Below are positions 45,670-55,042 of a stretch of DNA of 64,000 bases, one piece after another. The stretch is from Flavobacteriales bacterium (GTDB lineage: Bacteria; Bacteroidota; Bacteroidia; Flavobacteriales; Flavobacteriaceae): positions 36,047 through 100,046 of the forward strand of contig WTJI01000022.1 of NCBI GenBank assembly GCA_011524905.1, given 5' to 3'. Numbering within the stretch: position 1 is the first letter of the stretch; every line of letters begins with the position of its first letter. The notes beneath the pieces are model-generated. The model made no database searches. It was not told the origin of the DNA and worked only from the letters and a program-made list of their open reading frames with translations. Both the position numbers and the translations under genes were made by a program.

Positions 45670-48147
45670 ATGGCTAAGAATCTTGTCATTGTTGAGTCTC
45701 CGGCCAAAGCCAAGACCATTGAAAAATATTTAGGGAAAAATTTCAAGGTTGTGTCAAGTTATGGTCACATTTCCGATTTACCCTCAAACGAATTGGGCGT
45801 CGACGTTGACAAAGGCTTTGTTCCTAAATATATAGTATCCTCAGACAAGAAAAAAGTAGTTAGTGAGCTAAAATCACAAGCCAAGAAGGCCGAAACAATT
45901 TGGTTGGCGAGTGATGAAGATCGTGAAGGCGAGGCAATCGCTTGGCATTTGGCTGAAAATTTACAACTTGATCCAGAACAGACCAAACGGATTGTTTTTC
46001 ATGAAATCACAAAAAAAGCAATTTTAAAGGCCATAGAAAATCCACGTACGATAGATTATAATTTGGTTAATGCACAGCAAGCACGTCGTGTACTTGACCG
46101 TCTGGTGGGTTATGAGTTATCACCGGTTTTGTGGCGTAAGGTCAAAGGAGGGCTCTCAGCTGGACGGGTGCAGTCTGTTGCTGTGCGACTCATCGTCGAG
46201 AGGGAGCGTCAAATCCAAGATTTTGTGCCAGAGCAATTATTTAAGACCGAGGCACGATTTGTTACCTCCAATAAAAAAACCATTCGTGCACAATTGATAA
46301 AGTCATTTTCTGATGAAGCGACAACGAACGCTTTTTTAGAAAAAAACATAAATGCACAATTTGAGGTCGCTTCCGTAGAAACTAAGCCAGCACAAAAACA
46401 TCCTACAGCACCTTTCACAACTTCGACCCTCCAGCAAGAAGCTTCTAGAAAACTTTATTTTTCTGTAAGCAAAACAATGACACTCGCCCAGCGTTTGTAT
46501 GAAGCTGGTTTGATTACTTACATGCGAACAGATAGTGTAAACCTTTCCCAAGAGGCATTACAGCAAGCGCAAAAGCAAATTGAAAAACAATTTGGGGCTG
46601 AATATGTAAAAACACGTGTTTTTACCACTAAAAATAAAGGGGCACAAGAAGCACACGAAGCCATACGGCCTACTGATTTATCTAGGATACATATAACGGC
46701 AGATGCAGATCAGGTCCGTTTATACGAACTGATATGGAAAAGAACTATTGCGTCGCAGATGAGCCCAGCTCAATTAGAACGCACACAACTTAAAATCCAA
46801 GCATCAAACCATGATGAAATTTTCCAAGCGAAAGGAGAGGTGCTTTTGTTTGATGGTTTTCTAAAGGTGTATCTTGAAGGAACTGACGACGAAGATGAAG
46901 AGGCCCAAGGTATTCTCCCTGCTGTAGCAGTAGGTGATCGATTGGAAAGAAAAAGTATGCAGTCAACACAGCGTTTTTCCCGGCCACCAGCTAGGTTTAC
47001 AGAAGCTAGTCTCGTTAAAAAGCTAGAGGAATTGGGCATTGGTAGGCCCTCTACTTATGCACCGACAATCTCTACAGTTCAGAGTCGAGGTTATGTAGAG
47101 AAAGGAACCGAGGAAGGTCAAAAACGAGCTTACATGGTTTTGGAATTACATGAGAATGCAATAGATAAAAAAGAACGCAACGAACAAGTAGGTGCAAACA
47201 AAGGTAAGCTTGTACCTACTGATATTGGTGGAATTGTCAATGACTTTTTGGTTACAAATTTCGAATCCATCTTGGATTTTGGTTTTACGGCACAGGTAGA
47301 ACAGCGTTTTGACGCCATTGCTGAAGGGAATCAAAACTGGACCAAAATGATTGAAGGTTTTTATGAAAATTTTCATGAAACGGTTAATCACGTCAAAGAG
47401 AATGCCCAACGGGAATCAGGTGAAAGAGTACTTGGAGTGCATCCAGAGCACCAACGACCTATAAAAGTTCGATTGGGGAAGTATGGGCCCATAGCTCAAA
47501 TTGGAAACCCCGAAGATGACGACAAGCCGATTTTTGCTAGTTTGGCCCCTGGGCAACAACTGGGATCGATTACATTTGAAGAAGCGCTTGAGCTCTTCAA
47601 ACTCCCAAAAGATTTGGGTGAATATGATGGTGAAATCATCACCGTCAACAATGGTCGTTTTGGACCCTATGTAAAATTGGGTTCAATGTTTGTTTCGCTT
47701 CCCAAAGATAGTGCGCCGTCGAGTGTTGACCGAGAGCAGGCAATCGCATTGATTGAAGCCAAGAAGAAAGCAGATGCTCCCATAGCATTTTACGATGAAT
47801 TGCCCGTATCAAAAGGCGTGGGGAGGTTTGGCCCTTTCCTAAAATGGAATGGTATGTTTATCAACGTCAATAAAAAATACAATTTTGATAGTCTATCCCA
47901 AAATGATGTCAATACCTTAATTCAAGAAAAAATTCAAAAAGAGAAAGACAAACTAGTTCAAGTCTGGGAAGATGAAGGCATTCGCATTGAAAAAGCCCGT
48001 TGGGGTCGTTCTAATATTATCAAGGGCAAGCAAAAAGTGGAATTAACTAAAGATATAGATCCAACAAAAGTAAGTTTAAAGCAGGCTATTGCTTATCTTG
48101 ATGCTGCAACACCCAAAAAGAAAAAACCCAAGAAAACTAAAAAATGA
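45670..48147 (+). CDS. topA: DNA topoisomerase I (type IA)
   Basis: An 825-residue type IA topoisomerase that relaxes negative supercoils. The TOPRIM domain (VIVESPAKAKTIEKYLG, DEDREGEAIAWHL) is followed by the catalytic core with Tyr284 in LITYMRTDS. The C-terminus has topoisomerase C-terminal repeats (GRFGPYVKLG, GRFGPFLKWNG) instead of zinc fingers, then a Lys-rich tail. Its stop overlaps the ATG of the arginase-fold gene by 4 bases. The 246-base gap upstream holds no clear promoter on this strand. Confidence 0.98.
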   Translation: MAKNLVIVESPAKAKTIEKYLGKNFKVVSSYGHISDLPSNELGVDVDKGFVPKYIVSSDKKKVVSELKSQAKKAETIWLASDEDREGEAIAWHLAENLQLDPEQTKRIVFHEITKKAILKAIENPRTIDYNLVNAQQARRVLDRLVGYELSPVLWRKVKGGLSAGRVQSVAVRLIVERERQIQDFVPEQLFKTEARFVTSNKKTIRAQLIKSFSDEATTNAFLEKNINAQFEVASVETKPAQKHPTAPFTTSTLQQEASRKLYFSVSKTMTLAQRLYEAGLITYMRTDSVNLSQEALQQAQKQIEKQFGAEYVKTRVFTTKNKGAQEAHEAIRPTDLSRIHITADADQVRLYELIWKRTIASQMSPAQLERTQLKIQASNHDEIFQAKGEVLLFDGFLKVYLEGTDDEDEEAQGILPAVAVGDRLERKSMQSTQRFSRPPARFTEASLVKKLEELGIGRPSTYAPTISTVQSRGYVEKGTEEGQKRAYMVLELHENAIDKKERNEQVGANKGKLVPTDIGGIVNDFLVTNFESILDFGFTAQVEQRFDAIAEGNQNWTKMIEGFYENFHETVNHVKENAQRESGERVLGVHPEHQRPIKVRLGKYGPIAQIGNPEDDDKPIFASLAPGQQLGSITFEEALELFKLPKDLGEYDGEIITVNNGRFGPYVKLGSMFVSLPKDSAPSSVDREQAIALIEAKKKADAPIAFYDELPVSKGVGRFGPFLKWNGMFINVNKKYNFDSLSQNDVNTLIQEKIQKEKDKLVQVWEDEGIRIEKARWGRSNIIKGKQKVELTKDIDPTKVSLKQAIAYLDAATPKKKKPKKTKK

Positions 48148-49289
48148 GTGTAGACCTTTTAGTGCCCGTTTCCGATGAAACGGTGGCAAGAGTAAACTTA
48201 CTACCCAAACAAATTATTGGAAAACAAATCCCAATACACACAGAAAAAACAGGTTTACCAGATTTAAAAAAAACAGATATTGCTCTAATTGGAGTTAGTG
48301 AAATACGAAATGCTTTTTTCCCCATTTCAAATTACAGTCTTAATGACTTTAGGGTAGCTTTTTACCAACTCTTTCCTGGTAATTGGAATTTGCGCATCAT
48401 AGATTTGGGCGACTTACCTAGCGGAAATACAGTAGATGATACTTATTTTGCTTTGCAAGAAATATGCACACACCTGCGTCAGATGAACATAATACCTGTC
48501 GTTATAGGTGGTTCACACGATCTCATATACCCAATGTATCGATCTTATGCATCGGGAAGTCAATTGGTAAATTTAGTTTCTGTTGACAGTCAATTTGATT
48601 TTTCACAACAAGAAGAGCTTATTTCAGGACGTTCTTACATGAGTAAAATAATTATGGAGCAACCCAATATGTTGTACAACTACACAAATTTGGGTTATCA
48701 GAGCTATTATATTGCCCAAGAAGAGTTGGATCTAATGGAGAAATTATATTTTGAATCTTATCGTTTGGGTACTTTTTCCAATGATGTATCCTTAGCGGAG
48801 CCGCTTCTTCGTGAAGCCGATATAGTAAGTGTAGATATGAAATCTTTGTCATGGCAAAGTACAGGGGATCCCAATGGACTGCCTAACGGAATAGATAGTA
48901 AAACAATCTGTGCGTTGGCTCGATATGCAGGAATAAGTGATCGAATAGGGATGTTTGGGTTATTTGAGCTGCCTTCTACGGCTATTTTTCATAAATTATT
49001 AGCACAAATTATTTGGTATTTTATCGAGGGTGTAAGTTTGCGTTTTGGTGAGTACCCAGTTCTCACAAGCCAAGGTTTTAAGCGGTTTACAGTGACAATG
49101 TCTGATCGGGACTTGGTATTTTATCAAAGTGAAATTAGTGAAAGATGGTGGGTTGAAATAACAAATGAGAACTATTTAGATAATAAATCAAAAACTACGG
49201 CGTTATTACCTTGCAACCATCAAGAATATAAAGACGCTTGCAACGATATTTTACCAGAAAGATGGTGGAAAGCCACCAAAAGAGGTTAA
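48144..49289 (+). CDS. Arginase/formimidoylglutamase-fold protein with degenerate metal site
   Basis: A 381-residue protein with the ureohydrolase fold: VVIGGSHD carries the first metal-binding His. The usual DAHxD motif is replaced by DSQFD, losing a His ligand, and the usual SxDxDxxDP motif by SVDMKSLSW, losing an Asp. Two of six Mn ligands are therefore gone, so hydrolysis of arginine-like substrates is doubtful and a structural role is possible. Databases often label this gene formimidoylglutamase. Its ATG overlaps the topA stop and it precedes gldK by 68 bases, a neighbourhood seen in other Flavobacteriia. Confidence 0.8.
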   Translation: MSVDLLVPVSDETVARVNLLPKQIIGKQIPIHTEKTGLPDLKKTDIALIGVSEIRNAFFPISNYSLNDFRVAFYQLFPGNWNLRIIDLGDLPSGNTVDDTYFALQEICTHLRQMNIIPVVIGGSHDLIYPMYRSYASGSQLVNLVSVDSQFDFSQQEELISGRSYMSKIIMEQPNMLYNYTNLGYQSYYIAQEELDLMEKLYFESYRLGTFSNDVSLAEPLLREADIVSVDMKSLSWQSTGDPNGLPNGIDSKTICALARYAGISDRIGMFGLFELPSTAIFHKLLAQIIWYFIEGVSLRFGEYPVLTSQGFKRFTVTMSDRDLVFYQSEISERWWVEITNENYLDNKSKTTALLPCNHQEYKDACNDILPERWWKATKRG

Positions 49290-49357
49290 AATATCTTACC
49301 CAAATCGAACATGAATTGTACTTGGTTCTAAATAATTTGGTGAAGTAACCAACCAGT

Positions 49358-50737
49358 ATGAAAAAATTAGTGCTTTTAGCTATCGTCATTTTATCCATAG
49401 CCAGCTGTGGAAGAAAAAATCGAGGCGAACTTATCGGAGTTAGGCAAAAGAAATGGTTCCCTGAAAAACCATACGGAATGACCCTTATTGAAGGTGGCTC
49501 TTACATCATGGGTAAATCTGACGAAGATGTAGCGCAGCTGCAAAATGCTCCTGCACGTACTGTAACTGTTCCTTCTTTTTACATGGATGAAACAGAAATA
49601 ACAAATAGTGAATACAGACAATTTGTATATTGGGTGAAAGACTCTGTTACACTATCTATGTTGGCCCAGCGTGCAGCTGAAATAGAAAAAACACAAGATG
49701 ATAAAAATAGTATTGGTGAGTATGCATTCGCCGATGCGGATACTTCTAAATTGAGCGAGTATCAAAAATATATGTTGGCCAATTATTACGAAGCTGATCC
49801 TGAAAGATATGGTGATGGTCGATCCTTAAATTGGGACCAACAGATTATGTGGGATACCCGCGATTATTTAGACCAGGACTATGCCGAAATGATGGACTCT
49901 ATGTATCTGCCACCTGATTTGTGGTATAACGGAGAAATGAAAATCGATGTTACCAAATTGGTTTACAAATATACCTGGTTTGATGCTGAAGGAGCTTCAA
50001 AAGAATCCAAAAGAACCCGACAACAATTTATTGATAGAAAGCCATTTATTAAAAAAGAAGAAATTGAGATTTACCCAGATACAACGGTATGGATCAAGGA
50101 TTTCATATATTCTTATAATGAACCCATGCACAATGAGTATTTTTCTCACCCAGCATATCAAGATTATCCTGTTGTAGGTGTCTCTTGGAAACAAGCAGTA
50201 GCTTTTTGTAATTGGCGCACGCATTTTAAAAATAGCTATCAAAAATCAAGAAATAAACCACTGGTAAATAATTTCCGTTTACCAAGTGAGGCCGAATGGG
50301 AATATGCTGCAAGAGGAGGAATTCCTTCTGGCACCTATCCTTGGGGCGGACCCTACCTTTTGAATGATCGGGGTTGTTTTTTGGCCAATTTTAAACCATT
50401 ACGCGGGGATTATGCTGTAGATCAGGCGGTCTACACAGTCGAGGCCAAATCTTATTTGCCCAATGATTACAACTTGTACAATATGGCAGGGAATGTAGCC
50501 GAATGGACGCGCTCCTCATATGATCCTGGGGCTTATGACAACGTTGCTTCCCTGAATCCAGACATGTCATTAGAATTTGAAAAGCGTAAAGTAGTTAGAG
50601 GCGGTTCATGGAAAGACGTAGCGTACTTTTTACGTGTCAGTTCAAGAGACTATGAATACCAAGATACAGCACGAAGCTTTATAGGTTTCCGAACAGTACA
50701 AGATTACCTTGGAACCTCGAACGTCAAAATCAAATAA
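49358..50737 (+). CDS. gldK: Gliding motility/T9SS lipoprotein GldK
   Basis: A 459-residue outer-membrane lipoprotein (lipobox SIASC, Cys17) with a formylglycine-generating-enzyme-like (SUMF1) fold: MTLIEGGSYIMGKS near residue 40, FRLPSEAEWEYAARGG and NVAEWTRSS toward the end. GldK (PorK) with GldN (PorN) forms the periplasmic ring of the type IX secretion system. A charged insert splits the SUMF1 domain (about 110-240), as in other GldK proteins. The start of the gldKLMN series, it is the best sign that this organism uses T9SS. Confidence 0.96.
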   Translation: MKKLVLLAIVILSIASCGRKNRGELIGVRQKKWFPEKPYGMTLIEGGSYIMGKSDEDVAQLQNAPARTVTVPSFYMDETEITNSEYRQFVYWVKDSVTLSMLAQRAAEIEKTQDDKNSIGEYAFADADTSKLSEYQKYMLANYYEADPERYGDGRSLNWDQQIMWDTRDYLDQDYAEMMDSMYLPPDLWYNGEMKIDVTKLVYKYTWFDAEGASKESKRTRQQFIDRKPFIKKEEIEIYPDTTVWIKDFIYSYNEPMHNEYFSHPAYQDYPVVGVSWKQAVAFCNWRTHFKNSYQKSRNKPLVNNFRLPSEAEWEYAARGGIPSGTYPWGGPYLLNDRGCFLANFKPLRGDYAVDQAVYTVEAKSYLPNDYNLYNMAGNVAEWTRSSYDPGAYDNVASLNPDMSLEFEKRKVVRGGSWKDVAYFLRVSSRDYEYQDTARSFIGFRTVQDYLGTSNVKIK

Positions 50738-50773
50738 TATCATTATTTTTATGCCATTGTAAACTATAAAAAA

Positions 50774-51418
50774 ATGAACGAAAAATCTCTCAACAAACGG
50801 TTAAGAAGCAAAATTGCTATGCACATGCTCTTCGGTCTCGGAGGTGCAGTTGTAATTATTGGGGCACTATTTAAAATCCTTCACCTTGAAATTGGACCCA
50901 TCACGGGTGGTTTGGTTCTTGGTTTGGGTTTAGGAACAGAAGCATTGATTTTTACAGTAGCTGCTTTGAACACAGGCGAAATCAAAGAAGAACACGCAGA
51001 CTATGTTAAAAAAGTTTCAGGTCAACAAGCCAAAGCTGCACCCAAAGGTGATGGTAGTCTTTCTTCTAAAATCGATGCGTTGATGAAAGAAGCAAAATTG
51101 GATGTTGCGTTGATGAACAACTTGGCAAATAGTATTAAAAATCTTGAGGCTACTGCCCAGGCCATTCAGCCTGTTACTTCAACTGTAAATTCTAACCAAG
51201 AGTATAGTGACCAATTACAAAAAGCTGCTCAAACGTTAAATGAATTGAATGGCCACTATGCCAAGCAGGTCGAAGCTGCAGGTAGCAATACTGCCTTCAA
51301 TTCACAAGTTGCACAAAATGCAGAACAACTTAGAGTACAGATGGAAACACTATCTGCGAATTTGGCCAACTTAAACCAAGTATATGGTGGAATGCTTTCT
51401 GCTATGAACACCAAATAA
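50774..51418 (+). CDS. gldL: Gliding motility/T9SS motor protein GldL
   Basis: A 214-residue inner-membrane protein with two N-terminal helices (about 15-35 and 40-65) containing FGLGGAVVIIGALFKILH and a Glu in the second helix (GTEALIF) of the kind thought to carry proton flux. A cytoplasmic helical/coiled-coil tail fills residues 80-214. Five GldL with two GldM make the proton-powered T9SS motor. It lies 36 bases behind gldK and 9 bases ahead of gldM. Confidence 0.95.
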   Translation: MNEKSLNKRLRSKIAMHMLFGLGGAVVIIGALFKILHLEIGPITGGLVLGLGLGTEALIFTVAALNTGEIKEEHADYVKKVSGQQAKAAPKGDGSLSSKIDALMKEAKLDVALMNNLANSIKNLEATAQAIQPVTSTVNSNQEYSDQLQKAAQTLNELNGHYAKQVEAAGSNTAFNSQVAQNAEQLRVQMETLSANLANLNQVYGGMLSAMNTK

Positions 51419-51427
51419 AATTTAGCA

Positions 51428-53011
51428 ATGGCAGGAGCAAAAGAAACCCCCAGGCAAAAGCTTATCAGCTTGATGTACCTGGTGTTTATTACCATGCTGG
51501 CTCTCAATGTAAGTAAAGAGGTGCTTGATGGTTTTGGACAAATGTTCGTAAAACTCAAAAGCGCCAATACCCGCGTAGCTGAGAGTAACGAAATCTATTA
51601 TCAGAAGATTTCGGTAAATGCGAAAGAAAAGGAAGGTAAGTGGATTGGTCATGAGCGAACCGCCAATGAAATCCGTAAAACCTCGGATGATTTTTTCAAC
51701 CGGATTGAAGAAATTAAACAAACAATAACAGAGAAACAAAGAGAAGCTGACCCTGACCTTAAGGAATATTCTCAGATGGATAAAGGAGAAGCTTTAGACC
51801 TTTTATTTTTTGATGCCAATGGCGTTTCCCAAGGCGGTACTGAGTTTGTAGATATGATTAATAACTACAAGATGAAAGTCATTCAGGTTTTTGGAAGCCA
51901 ATTCCCTCAATACATAGAGCAAGTCGAAGGACGCTTTTTTACGGGAGATCAAAATAGTAATATCAAAAATAAAGATGGCCAAGACCAATCTTGGTTATCT
52001 GCAAACTATGAAGGTTTTCCTCTAATTTCTTCACTAGCCAAACTCACTATGATGCAAAACGATATTCGTTTGACAGAAAGTGATGTTTTGACCACGCTAA
52101 TGGGTAAGGAGTTAGAGTTAGAATCTGGTGTTACAGAATCTAACTATATTACCTTACTTAAAACAGAAAAGGGTGCCTATTACCAAGGCGAAACCTTTGA
52201 TGGAAGTGTTATTTTGGGAAGAAAAGGAGGCGCACAGAATCCCAATTCCGTGAACCTTAAAATGGATGGCCGACAACTAGGCCCGAAGGACTACGATCTG
52301 ATCGCTGGTGGGGTAAAACTTAAAGTATCCGCAGGTCGACCTGGTGATCATACCATCGAAGGGGATCTAGTTTTTCTAAACGATGGTCAAGAGTCTAAAA
52401 TCCCTGTAAATCAAACCTTTGCGGTAATTGCAAAACCCAATTCAGCAGTTATTTCAGCCGATAAAATGAATGTTGTTTATCGGGGTGTAGAAAACCCTAT
52501 GACAATTTCAATTCCTGGGATACCAGACTCCAAGGTTAAAGCGTCTGCCCCTGGATTGAAGAGATCCAAAGGAAGTAAGTATATAATGATTCCTGGAAAG
52601 GGTCGTGAAATTACTATTAATGCTAGTGGTTCTCTACCAGATGGTCAAAGAGTAAATACCAAATCAAAATTTCGAATTAAAGATATTCCTGCTCCACAAG
52701 GAACAGTTCGTAAACAGACAGGGAATGTCACGATTCCAAAATCGAGTTTGAACGTTGCTTCTATTGGCGCTGTGCTCGAGGATTTTGATTTCGATATTAC
52801 CCTACAGACTGTAAGTTTTAAATTTAAAGTACCAGGACAACCAACTATCAATGTTCGAGGAAGCAAGCTCAATGATAAAGCTAAGAGTGCACTTCGTCGC
52901 GCAAGAGCGGGTCAAACGGTTCAGATTTTTGACATCAAAGTGAAAAATCCTAAGAACCCTAACTACCGCTTCAAAAAGGTTTCTCCTGTGATTTGTGAAA
53001 TAGTCAACTAA
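51428..53011 (+). CDS. gldM: Gliding motility/T9SS motor shaft protein GldM
   Basis: A 527-residue bitopic protein: a short cytoplasmic start (MAGAKETPRQKLISLMYLVF) leads into one membrane helix (about 12-32), then a helical region and stacked beta domains (D2-D4) that cross the periplasm to the GldKN ring. The N-terminal motif TPRQKLISLMYLV is diagnostic. It is spaced 9 bases after gldL and 11 before gldN. Confidence 0.96.
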   Translation: MAGAKETPRQKLISLMYLVFITMLALNVSKEVLDGFGQMFVKLKSANTRVAESNEIYYQKISVNAKEKEGKWIGHERTANEIRKTSDDFFNRIEEIKQTITEKQREADPDLKEYSQMDKGEALDLLFFDANGVSQGGTEFVDMINNYKMKVIQVFGSQFPQYIEQVEGRFFTGDQNSNIKNKDGQDQSWLSANYEGFPLISSLAKLTMMQNDIRLTESDVLTTLMGKELELESGVTESNYITLLKTEKGAYYQGETFDGSVILGRKGGAQNPNSVNLKMDGRQLGPKDYDLIAGGVKLKVSAGRPGDHTIEGDLVFLNDGQESKIPVNQTFAVIAKPNSAVISADKMNVVYRGVENPMTISIPGIPDSKVKASAPGLKRSKGSKYIMIPGKGREITINASGSLPDGQRVNTKSKFRIKDIPAPQGTVRKQTGNVTIPKSSLNVASIGAVLEDFDFDITLQTVSFKFKVPGQPTINVRGSKLNDKAKSALRRARAGQTVQIFDIKVKNPKNPNYRFKKVSPVICEIVN

Positions 53012-53022
53012 GTCGTTATATC

Positions 53023-53925
53023 ATGAAACCGTTTTTTCATTTACAAATTCTTTTCATAGCAATCGCTTTTAGTAGTGCCCATCTAAATGCGCAGGCCAAC
53101 TTGCTCAACGCGAGAGTGCCACAAGACATTGGGAAACTGACCGAATATCAGGTTGAGTCTAATGATGTCACACCTATGGCTTACGGATATGTAGATGATA
53201 GAGACGTTCTTTGGTCAAAGACGATATGGGAAATCATAGATCTAAACGAACGTGTGAATTTTCCTTATTACTATCCTACGGACACCCTCAATCTGGGGCC
53301 CGACAGACGGTCTTTATTTGATTTACTCAAATTAGATTTAAGCCGTGGACGTATAAAGGAAGTTTACAATTCCTCTTATTTTCAGGAGAAACTGACCTAT
53401 GAAGAAATTCAAGAAAGTCTAATGGCCATCGATACCATTGAAGCTGGATATGATCAGTATAACGCAGAGGGATTTGTTGATCCAGAATACATTAATAAAA
53501 GACGTATTACGGCTGCCGAAATCAAACAATACCGCATCAAAGGTACATGGTACTTCAACAAACGCTTGGGAGAACTGCGCTATCGCCTGTTAGGGGTTTG
53601 TCCTGTTGCAGCCGATATCAATATCCAAGCCGCTACCGAAGAAGAGGAAGACCTTGTTGAATTATTTTGGGTTTGGTATCCCGATGCCAGAAAAACCTTA
53701 AATCAAAATAGCATCTTTAACTCACGGAACTCTTCACAGCCCATTACTTTCGATGTGATGCTGAATTCTAGACGTTTTAATTCTATCATTTATAAAGAAG
53801 AAAATGTTTATGAGGATCGTGAAGTAAAAGACTATATTTTTGAGGACGCCCTGCGGCAATTGTTAGAATCTGAACGGATTAAATCTGTTATCAGAGATTT
53901 CGAACAGGATATGTGGAATAACTAG
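53023..53925 (+). CDS. gldN: Gliding motility/T9SS ring protein GldN
   Basis: A 300-residue periplasmic protein with a signal peptide (cleavage after LNAQ, residue 24). The DDRDVLWSKTIWEIIDLNERVNFPYYYP segment (residues about 57-84) is the hallmark of GldN/PorN, which forms the T9SS ring with GldK. The gene closes the cluster and is followed by a strong terminator 21 bases on. Confidence 0.96.
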   Translation: MKPFFHLQILFIAIAFSSAHLNAQANLLNARVPQDIGKLTEYQVESNDVTPMAYGYVDDRDVLWSKTIWEIIDLNERVNFPYYYPTDTLNLGPDRRSLFDLLKLDLSRGRIKEVYNSSYFQEKLTYEEIQESLMAIDTIEAGYDQYNAEGFVDPEYINKRRITAAEIKQYRIKGTWYFNKRLGELRYRLLGVCPVAADINIQAATEEEEDLVELFWVWYPDARKTLNQNSIFNSRNSSQPITFDVMLNSRRFNSIIYKEENVYEDREVKDYIFEDALRQLLESERIKSVIRDFEQDMWNN

Positions 53926-53945
53926 CTTGAGAATTATATTCATTC

Positions 53946-53979
53946 AAAAAAAGCACTGCTTACCGCAGTGCTTTTTTTA
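53946..53979 (+). terminator. Intrinsic terminator of the gldKLMN operon
   Basis: AAAAGCACTGC and GCAGTGCTTTT pair over a 5-base loop (TTACC) and run into a T-tract. The A-rich left flank makes it usable on both strands, but only plus-strand genes flank it. Confidence 0.9.
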
Positions 53980-53992
53980 TTTTTGTTTTGCT

Positions 53993-55042
53993 ATGAAAGT
54001 AGATGCTATTGTTGTCGGAATGGGCTTGGCAGGCCTTGCGATGGTTGATCACTTACAAAAAAGGGGTAAATCTGTAATGGTTTTTGACAGTCGGCAAAAA
54101 GGTGCTTCTCATCGAGCCGCTGGGGTCTATAATCCCACTATCCTCAAACGTTATACTATGGCATGGGAAGGACCTGCATTACTCAAATATGCTGTTTCAT
54201 TTTATCGAAAGTTAGAATTGGAATTGGAACAAAAATTTCTTCACCCCTTATCCATAGCACGTATTTTTAGTAGTGTAGCTGAACAAAACATGTGGACCAC
54301 CGCAGCTGATAAAAAGCAGTTCTCTTACTTCTTGAATCCATCGTTACATCACACAGTACCTCCTAGCATAAAAGCACCTTTCGGTTTTGGTTTGGTTCAT
54401 CATGTTGGGCGTTTGAATATCCCCAAACTACTTGAATCATATCAAGAAAAGTTAATATCATCAAACAGTTGGCGCCAGGAACCATTTCAATATAATCGTC
54501 TCGTTCATAATAAACAGCAGTTATTATATGATGGCATCACAGCGCAGCATTTAATTTTTTGTGAGGGGGTGTCTGCTTGGAACAATCCGTTCTTTAAGGA
54601 CCTACCCCTGCGCGGATCTCATGGTGATATTATTCGAATTTATGCCGAAGGATTAGATAGTTCGCGCATTTGGAAAAGTGGCCTTTTCATTGTTCCGCAA
54701 GGCGAAAATCTATTTTGGGTAGGTGCCTCATTTAACAACCACTGTAAACAGAATATCCCTACCGATAAAGGGCAAGAGTGGCTCGTCCAACAGCTTGAAC
54801 GTGTGATTAACGTACCCTACGAAATACAATCTTCTGAGGCATGTATTCGTCCAACCATCGGAGATCGTCGCCCTTTACTTGGAACACACCCAGAGTATAA
54901 TAGAATCCATTTGCTTAACGGTTTAGGATCTAGAGGTGTATTGACTGCACCACAAATGGCAGCGTATTTATGCCGAGCAATTTATGATGAACTGCCTTTG
55001 CCCGAGGCTGTAAATTTAGAAAGGTTTTCCAGTTTATGTTAA
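53993..55042 (+). CDS. FAD-dependent DAO-type oxidoreductase
   Basis: A 349-residue flavoprotein of the D-amino-acid oxidase/glycine oxidase fold. The dinucleotide motif GMGLAGLAM (residues 9-17), the HRAAGVYNP segment and the C-terminal CIRPTIGDRRPLLGTHP and NGLGSRGVLTAP flavin-contact segments are visible. Substrate is unknown (amine or N-methyl amino acid likely by family). ATG 53993 is preferred over an upstream start at 53927 because the longer form would run through the gldN terminator. It overlaps the ABC-F gene by 7 bases. Confidence 0.87.
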   Translation: MKVDAIVVGMGLAGLAMVDHLQKRGKSVMVFDSRQKGASHRAAGVYNPTILKRYTMAWEGPALLKYAVSFYRKLELELEQKFLHPLSIARIFSSVAEQNMWTTAADKKQFSYFLNPSLHHTVPPSIKAPFGFGLVHHVGRLNIPKLLESYQEKLISSNSWRQEPFQYNRLVHNKQQLLYDGITAQHLIFCEGVSAWNNPFFKDLPLRGSHGDIIRIYAEGLDSSRIWKSGLFIVPQGENLFWVGASFNNHCKQNIPTDKGQEWLVQQLERVINVPYEIQSSEACIRPTIGDRRPLLGTHPEYNRIHLLNGLGSRGVLTAPQMAAYLCRAIYDELPLPEAVNLERFSSLC

